A DNA stretch of 64,000 bases from Paenibacillus stellifer (lineage in GTDB: Bacteria; Bacillota; Bacilli; Paenibacillales; Paenibacillaceae), in assembly GCF_000758685.1 (NCBI RefSeq), contig NZ_CP009286.1, positions 3,626,501 through 3,690,500 on the forward strand. Reading direction: 5' to 3'. Of the stretch, positions 33,840-43,752 are shown in pieces. The position numbers and the translations under genes were made by a program. Within the stretch, counting starts at the first letter, position 1; every line of letters begins with the position of its first letter. Below the pieces are notes generated by a model. The model saw nothing but the letters and a program-made list of their open reading frames with translations, was not told the origin of the DNA and ran no database searches.

Positions 33840-35560
33840 GTAAGGATGACATTATTTTCTGGAGGAGCCGGTGGCGGGAATAGAGGTCGGGGGATTATTT
33901 CCAACCCTTAGATAATTCCTCTGATCGCACCTTGGATATCCACACCTTCTTTTGACGGCTTACCCTCCCATGTCACGCTGGGTCTTAGCCCTTACATTCC
34001 TTCGTTCTGCCTCTCAAAAGGTGGACGCCGTTTCTTGCTCCTTTACAGGGTCGTTGCCCTTATGGAATAATTCCTACGGCTGCTCCGTGCTTCCGTTGTC
34101 TTGGCTCATTCCGGTCCGGCGGTAAACATGAATTCGGTTTGGCTTAAGCTGCCATCTGTAACTGAGCCTGACGCACCGGCCCTAACACGTCGTTTGCGTT
34201 GTACGGAACCTGCTTGGTTCCGAGCGTATGAAGCACGCGAATGAGCTTCCCACACAAGGCTACAAGGGATTGCTTTTTCTTGAGCGGATTTTGACTTCGC
34301 TTGGTGAAATACTGGTGCAGTGCCTTAAACTCGGCGTTCTTTGCCACCATGGGCATCACCGCCCGGAACAGCAGCGCCCTTAGGCGTGCGCGTCCACGTT
34401 TAGTAATACTGGATTTGCCCTTTTTCTTTCCCGAACTGTTCTCCTTGAGGTTTAGTCCGGCGAGCCGAATAATCTGCTGTCCATGCTCGTAACCGCTCAG
34501 ATCCCCGACTTCGGCGAGAAACCCTGCCAACGTAACTACGGCTACGCCCGGAACGGTAAGCATCTCTTTCGTTCCCGGAATTTGAGCAAGGAGACGTTCC
34601 ACCTCGGCCAGAATCTCTTCGAGTTGTCTGGCGAACATCTCATACTGCTCCAGAAGCGTCTTGATCTCCACTTTCGCTCCGGGAAGTCCTTCCGTAAGCC
34701 CGATGGAACGCCTCGCCGTTTCCATGAGGTGCAGCGCTCGTTTCGCCCCTACGGCTCGTTTTACGTCTTTTTTCCACCGCTGGACAATGGCCTCTGTGCC
34801 CATCTCTACGATTTCTCCTGGCGTTGGAAACTCGCTAAGCGTAATGCGTGATGCCTTGCCTTCCCAGTCTTTGAAGACCTGCGTGTACTCCGGAAAAAAG
34901 CGGTCCAGCCAGTTCTGCACCCGTCTTTGCACCTGTCCGAAGTTCACCATGATCTTCTCCCGAAGATTCATGAGAATCCGCAGGTCGGCGTAAACGCTCG
35001 TTGGCAGTTTGGGCTCGCTGTACTTCCCGTTTCGCACCAAATCGGCAATGACCTTGGCATCTTTATAGTCATTTTTCGTGGGTGAATTGTCTTCCAGTTC
35101 TTTGCTTTTGTGTACGTGATGCGGATTCACAATGACCAAAGGAATGCCCTGCCGCCCTAAATATTCCGCCAGCGTAAACCAGTAGTGTCCGGTGGGCTCA
35201 ATACCGAAGAGGACGTCACTCTTGGCATGCTCCTGCTGAAGCTCCTTCATCCACTGAACCAGTTGCTCGAGTCCGGCACGGGTATTAGAGAACACACAAT
35301 CCTTACCCAGTTCGATCCCTCGAAAGTCTATGGCGCGAGCCACATGGGTATCTTTGGCGATATCTGCGCCGACCACGAGGGTATTTTCGGAAATTCGGGT
35401 GATTCGTTGATTCTGTTTCTTCGATTGTTTATACTTCATGATAGAGTGCCTCCTATGCTGAAATTGTTCTTTGGTCGGAACGTTTCCCAGTATACAGAAG
35501 GCGCTTTTTTCATTCAAACCTCAGATTAATTCATTACAGGAATGGCTCCCTTATCGGTAA
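33840..35560 (-). mobile_element. IS110-family insertion sequence (limits approximate)
   Basis: One IS110-type transposase gene (34144-35439) is flanked by about 300 bases of non-coding DNA on the downstream side (33840-34143) and about 120 on the upstream side. IS110 elements lack long terminal inverted repeats and make no or very short target duplications, so I cannot fix the ends from one copy. The flanking SDR and regulator genes both appear intact. The stretch 33744-33840 shows nothing else. Confidence 0.75.
34144..35439 (-). CDS. IS110-family transposase (DEDD type)
   Basis: The 431-residue protein has the N-terminal DEDD nuclease-fold domain: Asp in VVGADIAKD, Glu in FGIEPTGHYW, and Asp pair in NDYKDAKVIAD. 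The C-terminal Transposase_20 domain follows, with TVPGVAVVTLAGFLAEVGD and the SSGKKKGKSSITKRG segment containing the conserved serine. The ATG at 35439 follows AGGAGG. No stop or frameshift is present, so the element may be active. Confidence 0.95.
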   Translation of the reverse strand: MKYKQSKKQNQRITRISENTLVVGADIAKDTHVARAIDFRGIELGKDCVFSNTRAGLEQLVQWMKELQQEHAKSDVLFGIEPTGHYWFTLAEYLGRQGIPLVIVNPHHVHKSKELEDNSPTKNDYKDAKVIADLVRNGKYSEPKLPTSVYADLRILMNLREKIMVNFGQVQRRVQNWLDRFFPEYTQVFKDWEGKASRITLSEFPTPGEIVEMGTEAIVQRWKKDVKRAVGAKRALHLMETARRSIGLTEGLPGAKVEIKTLLEQYEMFARQLEEILAEVERLLAQIPGTKEMLTVPGVAVVTLAGFLAEVGDLSGYEHGQQIIRLAGLNLKENSSGKKKGKSSITKRGRARLRALLFRAVMPMVAKNAEFKALHQYFTKRSQNPLKKKQSLVALCGKLIRVLHTLGTKQVPYNANDVLGPVRQAQLQMAA

Positions 35561-35667
35561 TATCTCAAGATTAGCCTTAAATCATGTCAGCTATTGTCAT
35601 ATATTTAAGATATAATAAATCCAGACTCCGCAAAAAGACCGAATGTATAGAGGAGAGGTGATTACAG

Positions 35668-36633
35668 ATGAGCGCTTCACGATTGCTGACCATGCTGCTG
35701 CTGCTTCAGAACCGGGGTAAGCTTACCACCCGTGAGCTGTCACGTCTGCTCGAAATCTCGGAACGCACGGTACATCGGGATTTGGAGGCTCTATCGGCCG
35801 CGGGAATTCCTGTGTATGCCGAGAGGGGCCGCGCCGGGGGCTGGCAATTGACCCAAGGCTACCGGACAAGACTTACGGGCATGAAGCAGAGTGAACTGAC
35901 CGCCCTGCTGCTAGGAGCCGATTCTGCCCTTCTCGCCGATCTCGGGATTCTGGATGACTACGATGCCGCAGCCCGCAAGCTGGAAGCCGCAGCCCGGCCT
36001 GCCGCCGGCGAACAGACAAATCAGCCTGTGGATCATATTCACATCGACGGCCATTCGTGGGACCCCTCCTATGAACCCGTACCCTATCTGTCCCTGATCA
36101 GACAGGCGGTTCAGGAGAGCCGCAGGCTCCGTATGGAGTACGGACGAAACGGAGATGTGAAGGAACGGATCATAGAGCCGCTCGGCCTTATCGCCAAGAG
36201 AGGTGTCTGGTATGCCGCTGCTTCCTGTGACGGGGATATTCGCACGTACCGTATATCGCGGATGATCAGTGCCGAATTAACGGATGAAGTGTTCAGCCGT
36301 CCGGCTGATTTCGATCTGGAGTCCTATTGGGAGCAGTCCATCCGTGACTTTAAGGCAGCGCTCCCCAGCTTCGAAGCCGAGCTTCAAGTGCGGGAATCCG
36401 CTCTGAACGGATTGCAGAGCGAGCGGTATGTCAAAGTGCTGAAAGCCTGTCCCTCCACCGATCCTGAGTGGATGACCGTGACCGCCGAATTCGAAACCCC
36501 GGAATGGGCTGTCAAGATTGCGCTCTCTTATGGAACCGAAATGATCGCCATTGCTCCCCCTGAACTGAGAGAAAAGATCGCCACAACGGCCCGCGGCATA
36601 GCCGCTCTCTATCCCAGTGGCCTTATTGAGTGA
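35668..36633 (+). CDS. YafY-type transcriptional regulator (HTH and WYL domains)
   Basis: The 321-residue protein has a DeoR-like winged helix at the N terminus (LTTRELSRLLEISERTVHRDLEALSAAGIPV, shown here as the family pattern of HTH_11) and a WYL domain in the middle. WYL domains sense small ligands or nucleic acids. The ATG follows GAGAGG. It diverges from the SDR gene at 32898, its probable target, and the IS110 element now lies between them. Confidence 0.88.
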   Translation: MSASRLLTMLLLLQNRGKLTTRELSRLLEISERTVHRDLEALSAAGIPVYAERGRAGGWQLTQGYRTRLTGMKQSELTALLLGADSALLADLGILDDYDAAARKLEAAARPAAGEQTNQPVDHIHIDGHSWDPSYEPVPYLSLIRQAVQESRRLRMEYGRNGDVKERIIEPLGLIAKRGVWYAAASCDGDIRTYRISRMISAELTDEVFSRPADFDLESYWEQSIRDFKAALPSFEAELQVRESALNGLQSERYVKVLKACPSTDPEWMTVTAEFETPEWAVKIALSYGTEMIAIAPPELREKIATTARGIAALYPSGLIE

Positions 36634-36688
36634 TCAATCTATACCGTTTACCGGAACCCCGCAAACGATATAGATTGATCACATTTTA
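36631..36688 (+). terminator. Terminator of the WYL regulator gene
   Basis: TGATCAATCTATA and TATAGATTGATCA form a 13-bp stem with an inner CGTTT/AAACG pairing, then CATTTTA. The stop codon of the regulator lies at the foot of the stem. Confidence 0.75.
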
Positions 36689-36761
36689 CTGTAGACGAGG
36701 GAAGACTTTAGTCCTATACTGAAAATGATAACGCATACATATACTTAAGGGGGAACTTTAT

Positions 36762-38012
36762 ATGGCATGGTTGACCAAGCTTCCGCTCCGTCAGCGTATT
36801 GTGGCAGGCTGCTTTTTGGTCGCTGCGCTGTTCGCAGTACCGGTGTTGATCGTTTTTGCGATCGTAGGAAAGTTTGTTTGGGGCTTTCTCGTTATCGCCA
36901 TTCTTCTCGGCGTGACTTACCCGCTGTCGCGCGCAATAGAGAGAGCGCTTACATCATCCTTCGACGAGATCGCCAATGTCACGCACACGGTCTCAAAAGG
37001 AGACTTCACCGTCAAAGCAGATGAATCGGGCTCAGCCGGAGATCTAAGCCGCACCTTTAACAGCATGATTGACAAGCTGCGCGGCATCCTTGGAGAGGTG
37101 TCCCAGATTACCCGCCACGTGACCGATGCCAGCAGAGGCATTGAAGACAAGAACCATGAGCTCAAGATTGTCATGTCTCAGGTCGCGAGTTCCGCGAATG
37201 ATCTGGCGCTTGGTGCAAGCGAAATATCTTCCGATATTGCGGGGATGATGGATTCCGTTAAGGAAATTGAAGAGAAAGTTTCCAATTACACCCATGCTAG
37301 CAAAGAGATGCATCTTCGCTCCAATCAGACGCTGGCGTTGGTGGATAAAGGCCGCCAATCCATTGACGTTCAGGCTGAAGGCATGCGCCGTAATGTAGAA
37401 GCCACCCGGAAGGTTACCCAATCGATCGAAGCACTGACACAGAGCGCCAAAGGCATTTCGAACATTACGTCCACCATCTCCGAAATTGCAGAGCAGACGA
37501 ACCTCCTCTCTCTGAATGCTTCTATCGAAGCGGCGAGAGCCGGTGAACACGGACGAGGCTTCGCGGTAGTTGCCGAGGAAGTCCGCAAGCTTGCCGAGGA
37601 GTCGGCGGCGGCTGCCAAAGAGGTGTTCAAGCTGGTGCGGGCTATCGACGCGGACATCGCCCAGGCTGTAGATAATACCGCCATCAATGAAGAGATCGTA
37701 CATATTCAGAATGAACAAATCGTCGAATCTGGCGAAATCTTCTCCGAAATCGTGAATAGCGTCCGTTATATTACGGAACAAATCTCCGTCTTCTCAGCCG
37801 AAAGCGATCAAATGCTGGACAGCTCACAGCAAATTTCGGGAGCGATCCAGAACATCTCGGCAATCACCCAGCAATCGGCTGCGGGAACGCAGCAGGTGGC
37901 CGCTTCGATGAACGAGCAGATCCATGCGATCGCAAGCGTGGCCGAACAGACCGAGAAAATGACCGGAGCGGTCATCCGGCTGCAAAAAGCGATTCATGTA
38001 TTCAAGTTCTAA
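36762..38012 (+). CDS. Methyl-accepting chemotaxis protein without an external sensor domain
   Basis: The 416-residue protein has two closely spaced transmembrane helices (about 14-32 and 35-54), so there is almost no extracytoplasmic loop. A HAMP segment (about 55-110) and the signalling domain follow. The signalling hairpin tip is in [22 protein letters not shown]. It probably senses membrane or cytoplasmic signals. It is a single gene with its own terminator. CheR at 4232-5032 could methylate it. Confidence 0.92.
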   Translation: MAWLTKLPLRQRIVAGCFLVAALFAVPVLIVFAIVGKFVWGFLVIAILLGVTYPLSRAIERALTSSFDEIANVTHTVSKGDFTVKADESGSAGDLSRTFNSMIDKLRGILGEVSQITRHVTDASRGIEDKNHELKIVMSQVASSANDLALGASEISSDIAGMMDSVKEIEEKVSNYTHASKEMHLRSNQTLALVDKGRQSIDVQAEGMRRNVEATRKVTQSIEALTQSAKGISNITSTISEIAEQTNLLSLNASIEAARAGEHGRGFAVVAEEVRKLAEESAAAAKEVFKLVRAIDADIAQAVDNTAINEEIVHIQNEQIVESGEIFSEIVNSVRYITEQISVFSAESDQMLDSSQQISGAIQNISAITQQSAAGTQQVAASMNEQIHAIASVAEQTEKMTGAVIRLQKAIHVFKF

Positions 38013-38045
38013 GAGCGATCCAATTCTTCTTATATGCAAAAAAAC

Positions 38046-38098
38046 GAAGCAGTCCAGTATGCCATGAAAATGGCTGATTGGGACTGCTTCATTTTTAT
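38046..38098 (+). terminator. Terminator after the chemoreceptor gene
   Basis: GAAGCAGTCC and GGACTGCTTC form a 10-bp stem (25-base loop) followed by ATTTTTAT on the plus strand. The gap 38099-38231 shows nothing else. Confidence 0.85.
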
Positions 38099-38231
38099 AA
38101 AAGAATTAACGTATTATCTTAGGTTGTCTAGGCTGACGCCCCGCGAACAGACCGCTGTTCCAATCGAGTTCTCATTCCCCGGCAGCCGGACAACCCGTCT
38201 TGGTCTTAATCTGTTGTGAAAAAAGCGGCTG

Positions 38232-39740
38232 CTACCGCCCGTTCGGACGCTCGTGCTTCTCCCAGCCCATTGTCCGGTGGACAGCGTCCTGCCAGACGGC
38301 GTAACGCGCTTCCCGTTCTTCCTCCGCCATCAGCGGGACAAATGTCTGCTCTGCCTGATTAAAGCCCCGCAGCTCCTCCCGAGACCAGATGCCAGCTGCG
38401 AGCCCCGCCAGAAGAGCGGCTCCCAGCGCCGTCGTCTCGGCATGGGTCGTACGGGTCACCTCACTGCCCAGGATATCCGCCTGAAACTGCATCAGCAGGT
38501 CATTCCGGACTGCGCCGCCGTCGACCCTCAGGTCCGAGAGCGGCATCCCTGCATCCTTCTCCATCGCCCCGATCACATCACGCGACTGCAAAGCAAGCGA
38601 TTCCAGTGTTGCCCGCACCAGATGCGCCGATGTCGTACCGCGCGTCAGCCCGAAGACTGCCCCCCTTGCGTACATGTCCCAGTAAGGAGCACCAAGTCCG
38701 GTAAAGGCGGGAACCACCACGACGCCTCCCGTGTCCTCTACTTCGAGCGCCATCCTCTCCGAGTCCGCCGGGCTGCTGATCAGCCCCAGCCCTTCCTCCA
38801 GCCACTGCACCGCCGCGCCGGCAACGAATACGCTGCCTTCAAGCGCATAATACAGCTCATCTCCCATTCCCCAAGCGATGGTCGTCAGCAGACCGTGACC
38901 GGATGCAACGGCTTCCGTTCCCGTATTCATCAGGATGAAGCAGCCGGTTCCGTAAGTGTTCTTGGCGCTGCCCGCATCGAGACAAGTATGCCCGAACAGG
39001 GCGGCCTGCTGGTCCCCGAGCACGGACATGATCGGAATAGACGCTCCGAACCATTCCTCAAGCGCCGTGCCGAAGGACCCGCCGGACATCCGCACCTCAG
39101 GCAGTATGCCGGCTGGAATGTTCAATTCGGCCATCAGGCCCTGGTCCCATTCCATTCGGTGGAGATCATACAGCATTGTCCGGGAGGCGTTCGTGACGTC
39201 CGTTGCGTGGACGGCGCCGCCGGTCAGCTTCCAGATCAGCCAGGTGTCGATGGTTCCGGCAAGCAGCTCGCCCGCCTCGGCTCTCGCCCTGGCATCTTCG
39301 ACATGATCGAGTATCCAGGCGATCTTGGTCGCGGAGAAGTAGGCGTCACAGACCAGTCCGGTCTTGGCCGAAATTTCCCGCTCCAGCCCCTTCCGCTTCA
39401 GCTCCTCGCACATCTCGGCCGTTCTCCGGTCCTGCCAGACAATAGCCGGGTAGACCGGCCGGCCCGTCTGACGGTCCCAGACCAGCGCGGTCTCCCGCTG
39501 ATTCGTAATTCCGATCGCCGCAATCTGCGATGACTGAATACCCGCCCTTGCGATGGCATCTCTGCCCGCCCCCAGCTGCATCTCCCAGATCAGTTCCGGA
39601 TCATGTTCGACCCATCCCGGCTTCGGAAAATGCTGGGGAATCGCATACTGGCCCTGGCCCTGGTTGACAGCCGCTTCATCGAACACGATGGCCCGCGAGC
39701 TGGTCGTCCCTTGGTCCAGAGACAAAATAAAGCGGCTCAT
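38232..39740 (-). CDS. glpK: Glycerol kinase
   Basis: GlpK phosphorylates glycerol to sn-glycerol-3-phosphate. The 502-residue FGGY kinase begins SRFILSLDQGTTSSRAIVFD and has the substrate segment PGWVEHDP, GITNQRET and the ATP-binding GGAVRNDLLMQFQADIL. The ATG at 39740 has GGAGCGG just upstream. No glpF, glpD or glpP gene is adjacent, and no obvious catabolite-repression site was found nearby, so its regulation cannot be read from here. Confidence 0.95.
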   Translation of the reverse strand: MSRFILSLDQGTTSSRAIVFDEAAVNQGQGQYAIPQHFPKPGWVEHDPELIWEMQLGAGRDAIARAGIQSSQIAAIGITNQRETALVWDRQTGRPVYPAIVWQDRRTAEMCEELKRKGLEREISAKTGLVCDAYFSATKIAWILDHVEDARARAEAGELLAGTIDTWLIWKLTGGAVHATDVTNASRTMLYDLHRMEWDQGLMAELNIPAGILPEVRMSGGSFGTALEEWFGASIPIMSVLGDQQAALFGHTCLDAGSAKNTYGTGCFILMNTGTEAVASGHGLLTTIAWGMGDELYYALEGSVFVAGAAVQWLEEGLGLISSPADSERMALEVEDTGGVVVVPAFTGLGAPYWDMYARGAVFGLTRGTTSAHLVRATLESLALQSRDVIGAMEKDAGMPLSDLRVDGGAVRNDLLMQFQADILGSEVTRTTHAETTALGAALLAGLAAGIWSREELRGFNQAEQTFVPLMAEEEREARYAVWQDAVHRTMGWEKHERPNGR

Positions 39741-39877
39741 AAGACCGCTCCGCTCAGCCAAGCTCCCGTTAAACGGATGGGCTTCGATCGTATTAACTCA
39801 TGATGAGAGATGGGGTTTGGATTCATAGGGTTCCTCCTGTTTTGTTCCACGAAGAACAAGATTTAAGTGCCTATTTC

Positions 39878-39908
39878 AACAAAAAGCACCTCCAGTTCGA
39901 GAGGCGCT
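39878..39908 (-). terminator. Terminator of resDE
   Basis: AGCGCCTC and GAGGTGCT (one wobble pair) form an 8-bp stem with an 8-base loop followed by TTTTGTT on the minus strand, about 20 bases after the resE stop. Confidence 0.8.
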
Positions 39909-39926
39909 GACAGACAAAGTTTAAAT

Positions 39927-41366
39927 TTATGGTTTTTCGACAGGCAGGCGCATCGTGAAACAGGTGCCTTCACCGAGACGGCTGGCAGCGGAAATATGGC
40001 CGCCATGGGATTCCACGATATTCTTGACGATGGCAAGTCCAAGGCCTGTGCCTACGGACTCGCCCCGCACCCGCGCCTTGTCCGCCTTATAGAATCGCTC
40101 GAAGATAAAGGGCAGGTCTGCGGACGGAATGCCCGCTCCTTCATCGCGCACTTCGATCTCAATCTCCGAACGGTTCGACTGGGCGATCCAGTCGGCGACG
40201 ATATCGATCCGTTTCCCGGCTGGAGTATGGCGGAACGCATTGTCGAGCAGATTGGTGAGCACCTGCTCCAGCTTGTCTTCATCCCCATCGTGAAGCCACA
40301 GCTCGCTGCTCTTCCGAATACAGCGGAGATCGATATTCCGTTCCTTCGCCCGGACAGAGAACTTACGGTAAATACGCTCCAGCAGTTCACTCACGTTCAC
40401 GACCGCCCGGCTCATATCGGTATGGCCGGCTTCCATGCGGGCCAAATCCAGAAGATCTTTGACCAGCCTGCCCATCCGAAGCGACTCGTCGTGAATGACC
40501 TGGATCAGCTCGCTGCTCTCCTCCGGTGAGGCCGCCATTCCATCCAGCAGCGCCTCACTATAGCCCTGCATCATCGACAGCGGAGTGCGGATTTCATGGG
40601 AGACATTCGCCAGGAAATCCCTGCGCATCTTCTCAAGCCGCACCTCTTCGGTCACATCGCGAAGCACCGCCACCGCGCCTTGAATTTCATTGTCCGTATA
40701 CAGCGGCGCCATGTGCACGGACCATACGCCCTGCCGGACATGCACATTATCGCTGTAGTCGCCCCCGTCCTCCTGTGTCTTCAGGAAGAGCGGCCGCAGC
40801 GGAAGCGGAATTCCGGCAAGTCCGCCGGAGGTTTCAGGGAAAGCTTCTTCCCCTTCATGCTCCCATTTCAAATCGCTCCACTGCTCCAGAAGCTCCTGGC
40901 CATGGGGATTGGTCAGCACGATGGAGCCCTCGTTGTCGAACGTAATTACGGGATCACTCATGCTTCGGAGTACGCTGGACAGCAAGCTTTTTTCATGATT
41001 AAGGCTTCGGATGTTGCCCTCCAGCTCTGCGGCCATATGATTGAAGGAAGTAGCCAGCACTCCGATCTCGTCGCTTGTCACCACATTCACGCGGGTTCCA
41101 TACTCACCCTTGCGTATCGAGTTAGCCGCCTCGATGAGGCGCTGCATCGGCTGCGTAATCTTGGTGAACAGAAAGAGCGCGAAGACGGTTGTCATGGAGA
41201 ATCCGATCATGCCCGTGTACATATACAGCCGCTTGATCGCTCCCGAATTGGAAAATTTGCTGTCAATATACGGAAGCAGAAACAGCCCGAGCGTCATCAG
41301 CACAATCGCGACGAGACAAATAATCGTCACCCACAGCTTACCGACAAGGCTTCTCCAGAAATTCAC
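39927..41366 (-). CDS. resE: Sensor histidine kinase ResE
   Basis: ResE is the membrane kinase of the ResDE respiration system. The 479-residue protein has two transmembrane helices (about 10-30 and 45-65), HAMP, a PAS domain (about 130-230), HisKA with the phospho-acceptor in VSHEIRTPLS, and an HATPase domain with the N box LLDNAFRHTPAG and GTGLGLAIVK. It begins one base after resD. The short loop between the helices differs from the larger sensor loop of many ResE proteins, so signal input may be different. Confidence 0.9.
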   Translation of the reverse strand: MNFWRSLVGKLWVTIICLVAIVLMTLGLFLLPYIDSKFSNSGAIKRLYMYTGMIGFSMTTVFALFLFTKITQPMQRLIEAANSIRKGEYGTRVNVVTSDEIGVLATSFNHMAAELEGNIRSLNHEKSLLSSVLRSMSDPVITFDNEGSIVLTNPHGQELLEQWSDLKWEHEGEEAFPETSGGLAGIPLPLRPLFLKTQEDGGDYSDNVHVRQGVWSVHMAPLYTDNEIQGAVAVLRDVTEEVRLEKMRRDFLANVSHEIRTPLSMMQGYSEALLDGMAASPEESSELIQVIHDESLRMGRLVKDLLDLARMEAGHTDMSRAVVNVSELLERIYRKFSVRAKERNIDLRCIRKSSELWLHDGDEDKLEQVLTNLLDNAFRHTPAGKRIDIVADWIAQSNRSEIEIEVRDEGAGIPSADLPFIFERFYKADKARVRGESVGTGLGLAIVKNIVESHGGHISAASRLGEGTCFTMRLPVEKP

Positions 41367-42083
41367 TTACTTCGGGACCTCAAGCTTGTATCCGACGCCC
41401 CAGACCGTCGTGATCATCGCAGCTGACTCCGGCGACACCTTGTTCAGCTTCTCGCGCAATCGTTTGACATGAGTATCCACCGTACGGAGATCGCCGAAGA
41501 ACTCATAATTCCATACATCCTTCAGCAGTTCCTCGCGGGAGAACACCTTGTCCGGAGAGACGGCCAAATAGTGCAGCAGCTCATATTCCTTCGGGGTAAG
41601 GCTCACTTCCTGCCCGCCCGCTGTCACGCGATGCGCGTCATGCTCGATAATGAGATGGGGAAATACGATATTGTTGCTCGAATTCGTTTCTTTGGATAGA
41701 AAGGCGGTTGCCGAGGATCGTCGCATAATCGCTTTTACCCGGTAAATGACCTCGCGAGGACTGAACGGTTTGACAACATAGTCGTCGGCGCCCATTTCGA
41801 AGCCCTGAACGCGGTTGATTTCCTCGCCCTTGGCTGTGAGCATCAAGACCGGCGTCGATTTCACATCGCGCAGCCGGGTGAGAACCTCGATTCCGTCTAT
41901 TCCCGGGAGCATCACATCTAGCAGAATCAATCCGTAGTCCGCGGCTGTCGCTTTTCTCAGCGCAATTTCTCCGTCTTCCGCTTCGTCAATCTCATAGCCT
42001 TCCTTCTCCAGATACATTTTCAGCAGACGGCGGATACGCTCTTCATCGTCCACAACCAGAATTCTATTCAGATGTTCTGCCAT
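41367..42083 (-). CDS. resD: Response regulator ResD
   Basis: The 238-residue OmpR-type regulator has a receiver domain (acidic pair DDEER, phosphorylated Asp in LLDVMLPG, Lys in KPFSP) and a winged-helix DNA-binding domain ending in WGVGYKLEVPK. In B. subtilis ResD activates anaerobic and aerobic respiration genes and resABC itself. It is followed at once by resE. Upstream, where resC and resB should be, lies only decayed sequence. Confidence 0.92.
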   Translation of the reverse strand: MAEHLNRILVVDDEERIRRLLKMYLEKEGYEIDEAEDGEIALRKATAADYGLILLDVMLPGIDGIEVLTRLRDVKSTPVLMLTAKGEEINRVQGFEMGADDYVVKPFSPREVIYRVKAIMRRSSATAFLSKETNSSNNIVFPHLIIEHDAHRVTAGGQEVSLTPKEYELLHYLAVSPDKVFSREELLKDVWNYEFFGDLRTVDTHVKRLREKLNKVSPESAAMITTVWGVGYKLEVPK

Positions 42084-42157
42084 TTCACAACAACCCCTTC
42101 ATCGGATACAATACAAGATTGCTAGGATGGCTGCGTCTTATCGGCCGATCGGCCGGG

Positions 42158-42620
42158 TTAATCCGTACCCGCATAGAGCTGCAGACCGGTGATAACCAGA
42201 TTAACGCCAACCAGAGTAAACATGACAATCAACAAGCCGGGTACCGCCAGCCTGACCAAATTCCGCCCTGCCATCCGAGTGCCGGACGGTGATATGATTA
42301 GCGCTGTGAACAACCAGGTTACCTGTGCCCGGTCTTCCTTCGGATTCCGTCCCCGGAATCGCCTAGGCCGCCCTGTCCCAATCTGTGTCTAGATCAGGAG
42401 GCCCAGGAAAATGATCGGAAACCCGATAGCTATAGCCCGGCAGGTGAATTTATCGAGATCACTTTCGTTGGCGACATCAAATGTCAGGATCAGATATGCT
42501 CCCAAGGAGCTGACAGACCATAAGCCTCAACAGCCAATAGCGCCGCCAGTTGCCGGGAACCAAATTCACCGCGTTCAATGTACGCCCCGGGGTGATACCC
42601 TTCATCCAGGAGAGAGCCTC
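42158..42620 (-). pseudogene. resC: Decayed resC (cytochrome c assembly protein, CcsA/ResC type)
   Basis: Reading the minus strand in different frames recovers pieces in the order of a ResC protein: EAYGLSA, then YLILTFDV.....DLDKFT.RAIAIGFP, then NPKE....QVTWLFTALI (remains of WDPKETW), and last LAVPGLLIVMFTLVGVNLVITGLQLY before a TAA at 42158. At least two frameshifts and an in-frame TAG break it. System II cytochrome c assembly needs this protein with ResB. The identification rests on motif order and on the position between resA and resD. Confidence 0.65.
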
Positions 42621-43102
42621 GAACAAGGGCTTGTTCACTCCAAGAAATGACTCAAAACGCTCAATTTCGCAATGCTAAGTTGCCTCGATCGGAGGCATTT
42701 TATAACTGACTTTCTCTATTGTACTATCATTGCTCCCGGGATTGTCAACGATAACATTGGTCCGGGTAATCACCGTCATGCACCTTGCCCCACGGGAAGC
42801 GGAGGCGGAACCCGAAACCCCGTAATAATCTGACGTGCTGACAAAGAAAATCCTTGCCGTACACCTGCCGTTGGTATTCCGCAGAGCTTCCGTAGAGCTT
42901 CCGTCAATTTGCTGATTTTCTCCCAGAGCGCGTCCACTCGAAATTGACACCCCAAAATTTACCATCGACCTGACTCAGAGCCTGCCGCAATTCGGGTTCG
43001 CTGTACCCGGTTGGCTTCCGCTACACCCGGCCAGCTAACTCACTTCTACAAGTCACGTAGCTGCATGGGGAGGATACGCGTCTTCAGTATCTGTCCGGCT
43101 GC
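42621..43102 (-). pseudogene. Degenerate DNA in the place of resB
   Basis: No usable gene is present. A 96-codon open frame at 42675-42965 has no ribosome binding site and unlikely composition. In other frames short pieces such as AEYQRQVYG faintly resemble the ResB N-terminal region. I call it a probable resB remnant only because of its position between resA and the resC remains. Confidence 0.35.
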
Positions 43103-43627
43103 TCATGAAGAAACCAGCTTTTCAATCTCGGCATTCAGTGTACCCATGTCCAGCTGTCCGATATGAATATTGTCGATCCGGCCTTTTGCGTTAATAAAAA
43201 TAGTAGTCGGCAGCGGAGAAATGCCATAGCTGATCACTGCTGTGCGGTCCGGGTCGATCAATATCGGAAACTCTGCCCCCGCGCTCTTGGCAAAGTCCCG
43301 CACCGTCGCCCTGTCCTCGGCCACATTGATACCCACAATGACAACGTCTTCATTCTTCCATTTGTTCCACTGTGTCTGGAGGACAGGCATCTCCTTCACA
43401 CAAGGTGTGCACCATGAGCCCCAGAAGTTCAGCACGACCGCCTTGCCTTTGTATTCGTTCAGCGAATGCGTTCTTCCATCAAGCCCAAGCAGATCAAAAG
43501 ACGGCGCGCATCCGCCTTCCTCCGCTTTTCCGTTCCCGCCAAATATCGATGCGCCCACGGCGTAGCTTCCCAAGAGAACTGCCAGAGCCAGGATGATAAG
43601 TTGAATTTGCTTTCTTCCTATACTCAA
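43103..43627 (-). CDS. resA: Thiol-disulfide oxidoreductase ResA
   Basis: ResA reduces the disulfide of apocytochrome c outside the membrane so that haem can be attached. The 174-residue protein has an N-terminal signal anchor (about 8-27) and a thioredoxin fold with the GSWCTPC active site and the cis-Pro segment PLPTTIFI. The TTG start follows AGGGGGC. The gene is intact although its usual partners resB and resC are decayed. It may serve another thiol role, or be on the way to loss. Confidence 0.9.
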   Translation of the reverse strand: MSIGRKQIQLIILALAVLLGSYAVGASIFGGNGKAEEGGCAPSFDLLGLDGRTHSLNEYKGKAVVLNFWGSWCTPCVKEMPVLQTQWNKWKNEDVVIVGINVAEDRATVRDFAKSAGAEFPILIDPDRTAVISYGISPLPTTIFINAKGRIDNIHIGQLDMGTLNAEIEKLVSS

Positions 43628-43752
43628 AGCAATAGCCCCCTATGGACAGAATGTCCGTAATGACATTTTTCCTTATTTTCACCAGATGTGTGAACATCTT
43701 ATGAACATTATAACGAAAGCTGCCATACTTTTCCGGGGGCTATTTGTGAACA

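Noticed and set aside
33840..35560. Terminal inverted repeats of the IS110 element
   Set aside because: No convincing repeats were found, which is normal for IS110; exact ends are therefore not claimed.
39640..39700. Compensating frameshifts near the glpK N terminus
   Set aside because: The stretch after IVFD looks unusual, but the frame, length and the following PQHFPKPGW motif are consistent with simple divergence.
42675..42965. 96-codon open frame read as a gene
   Set aside because: No ribosome binding site, odd composition, and it lies in the decayed resB/resC stretch.
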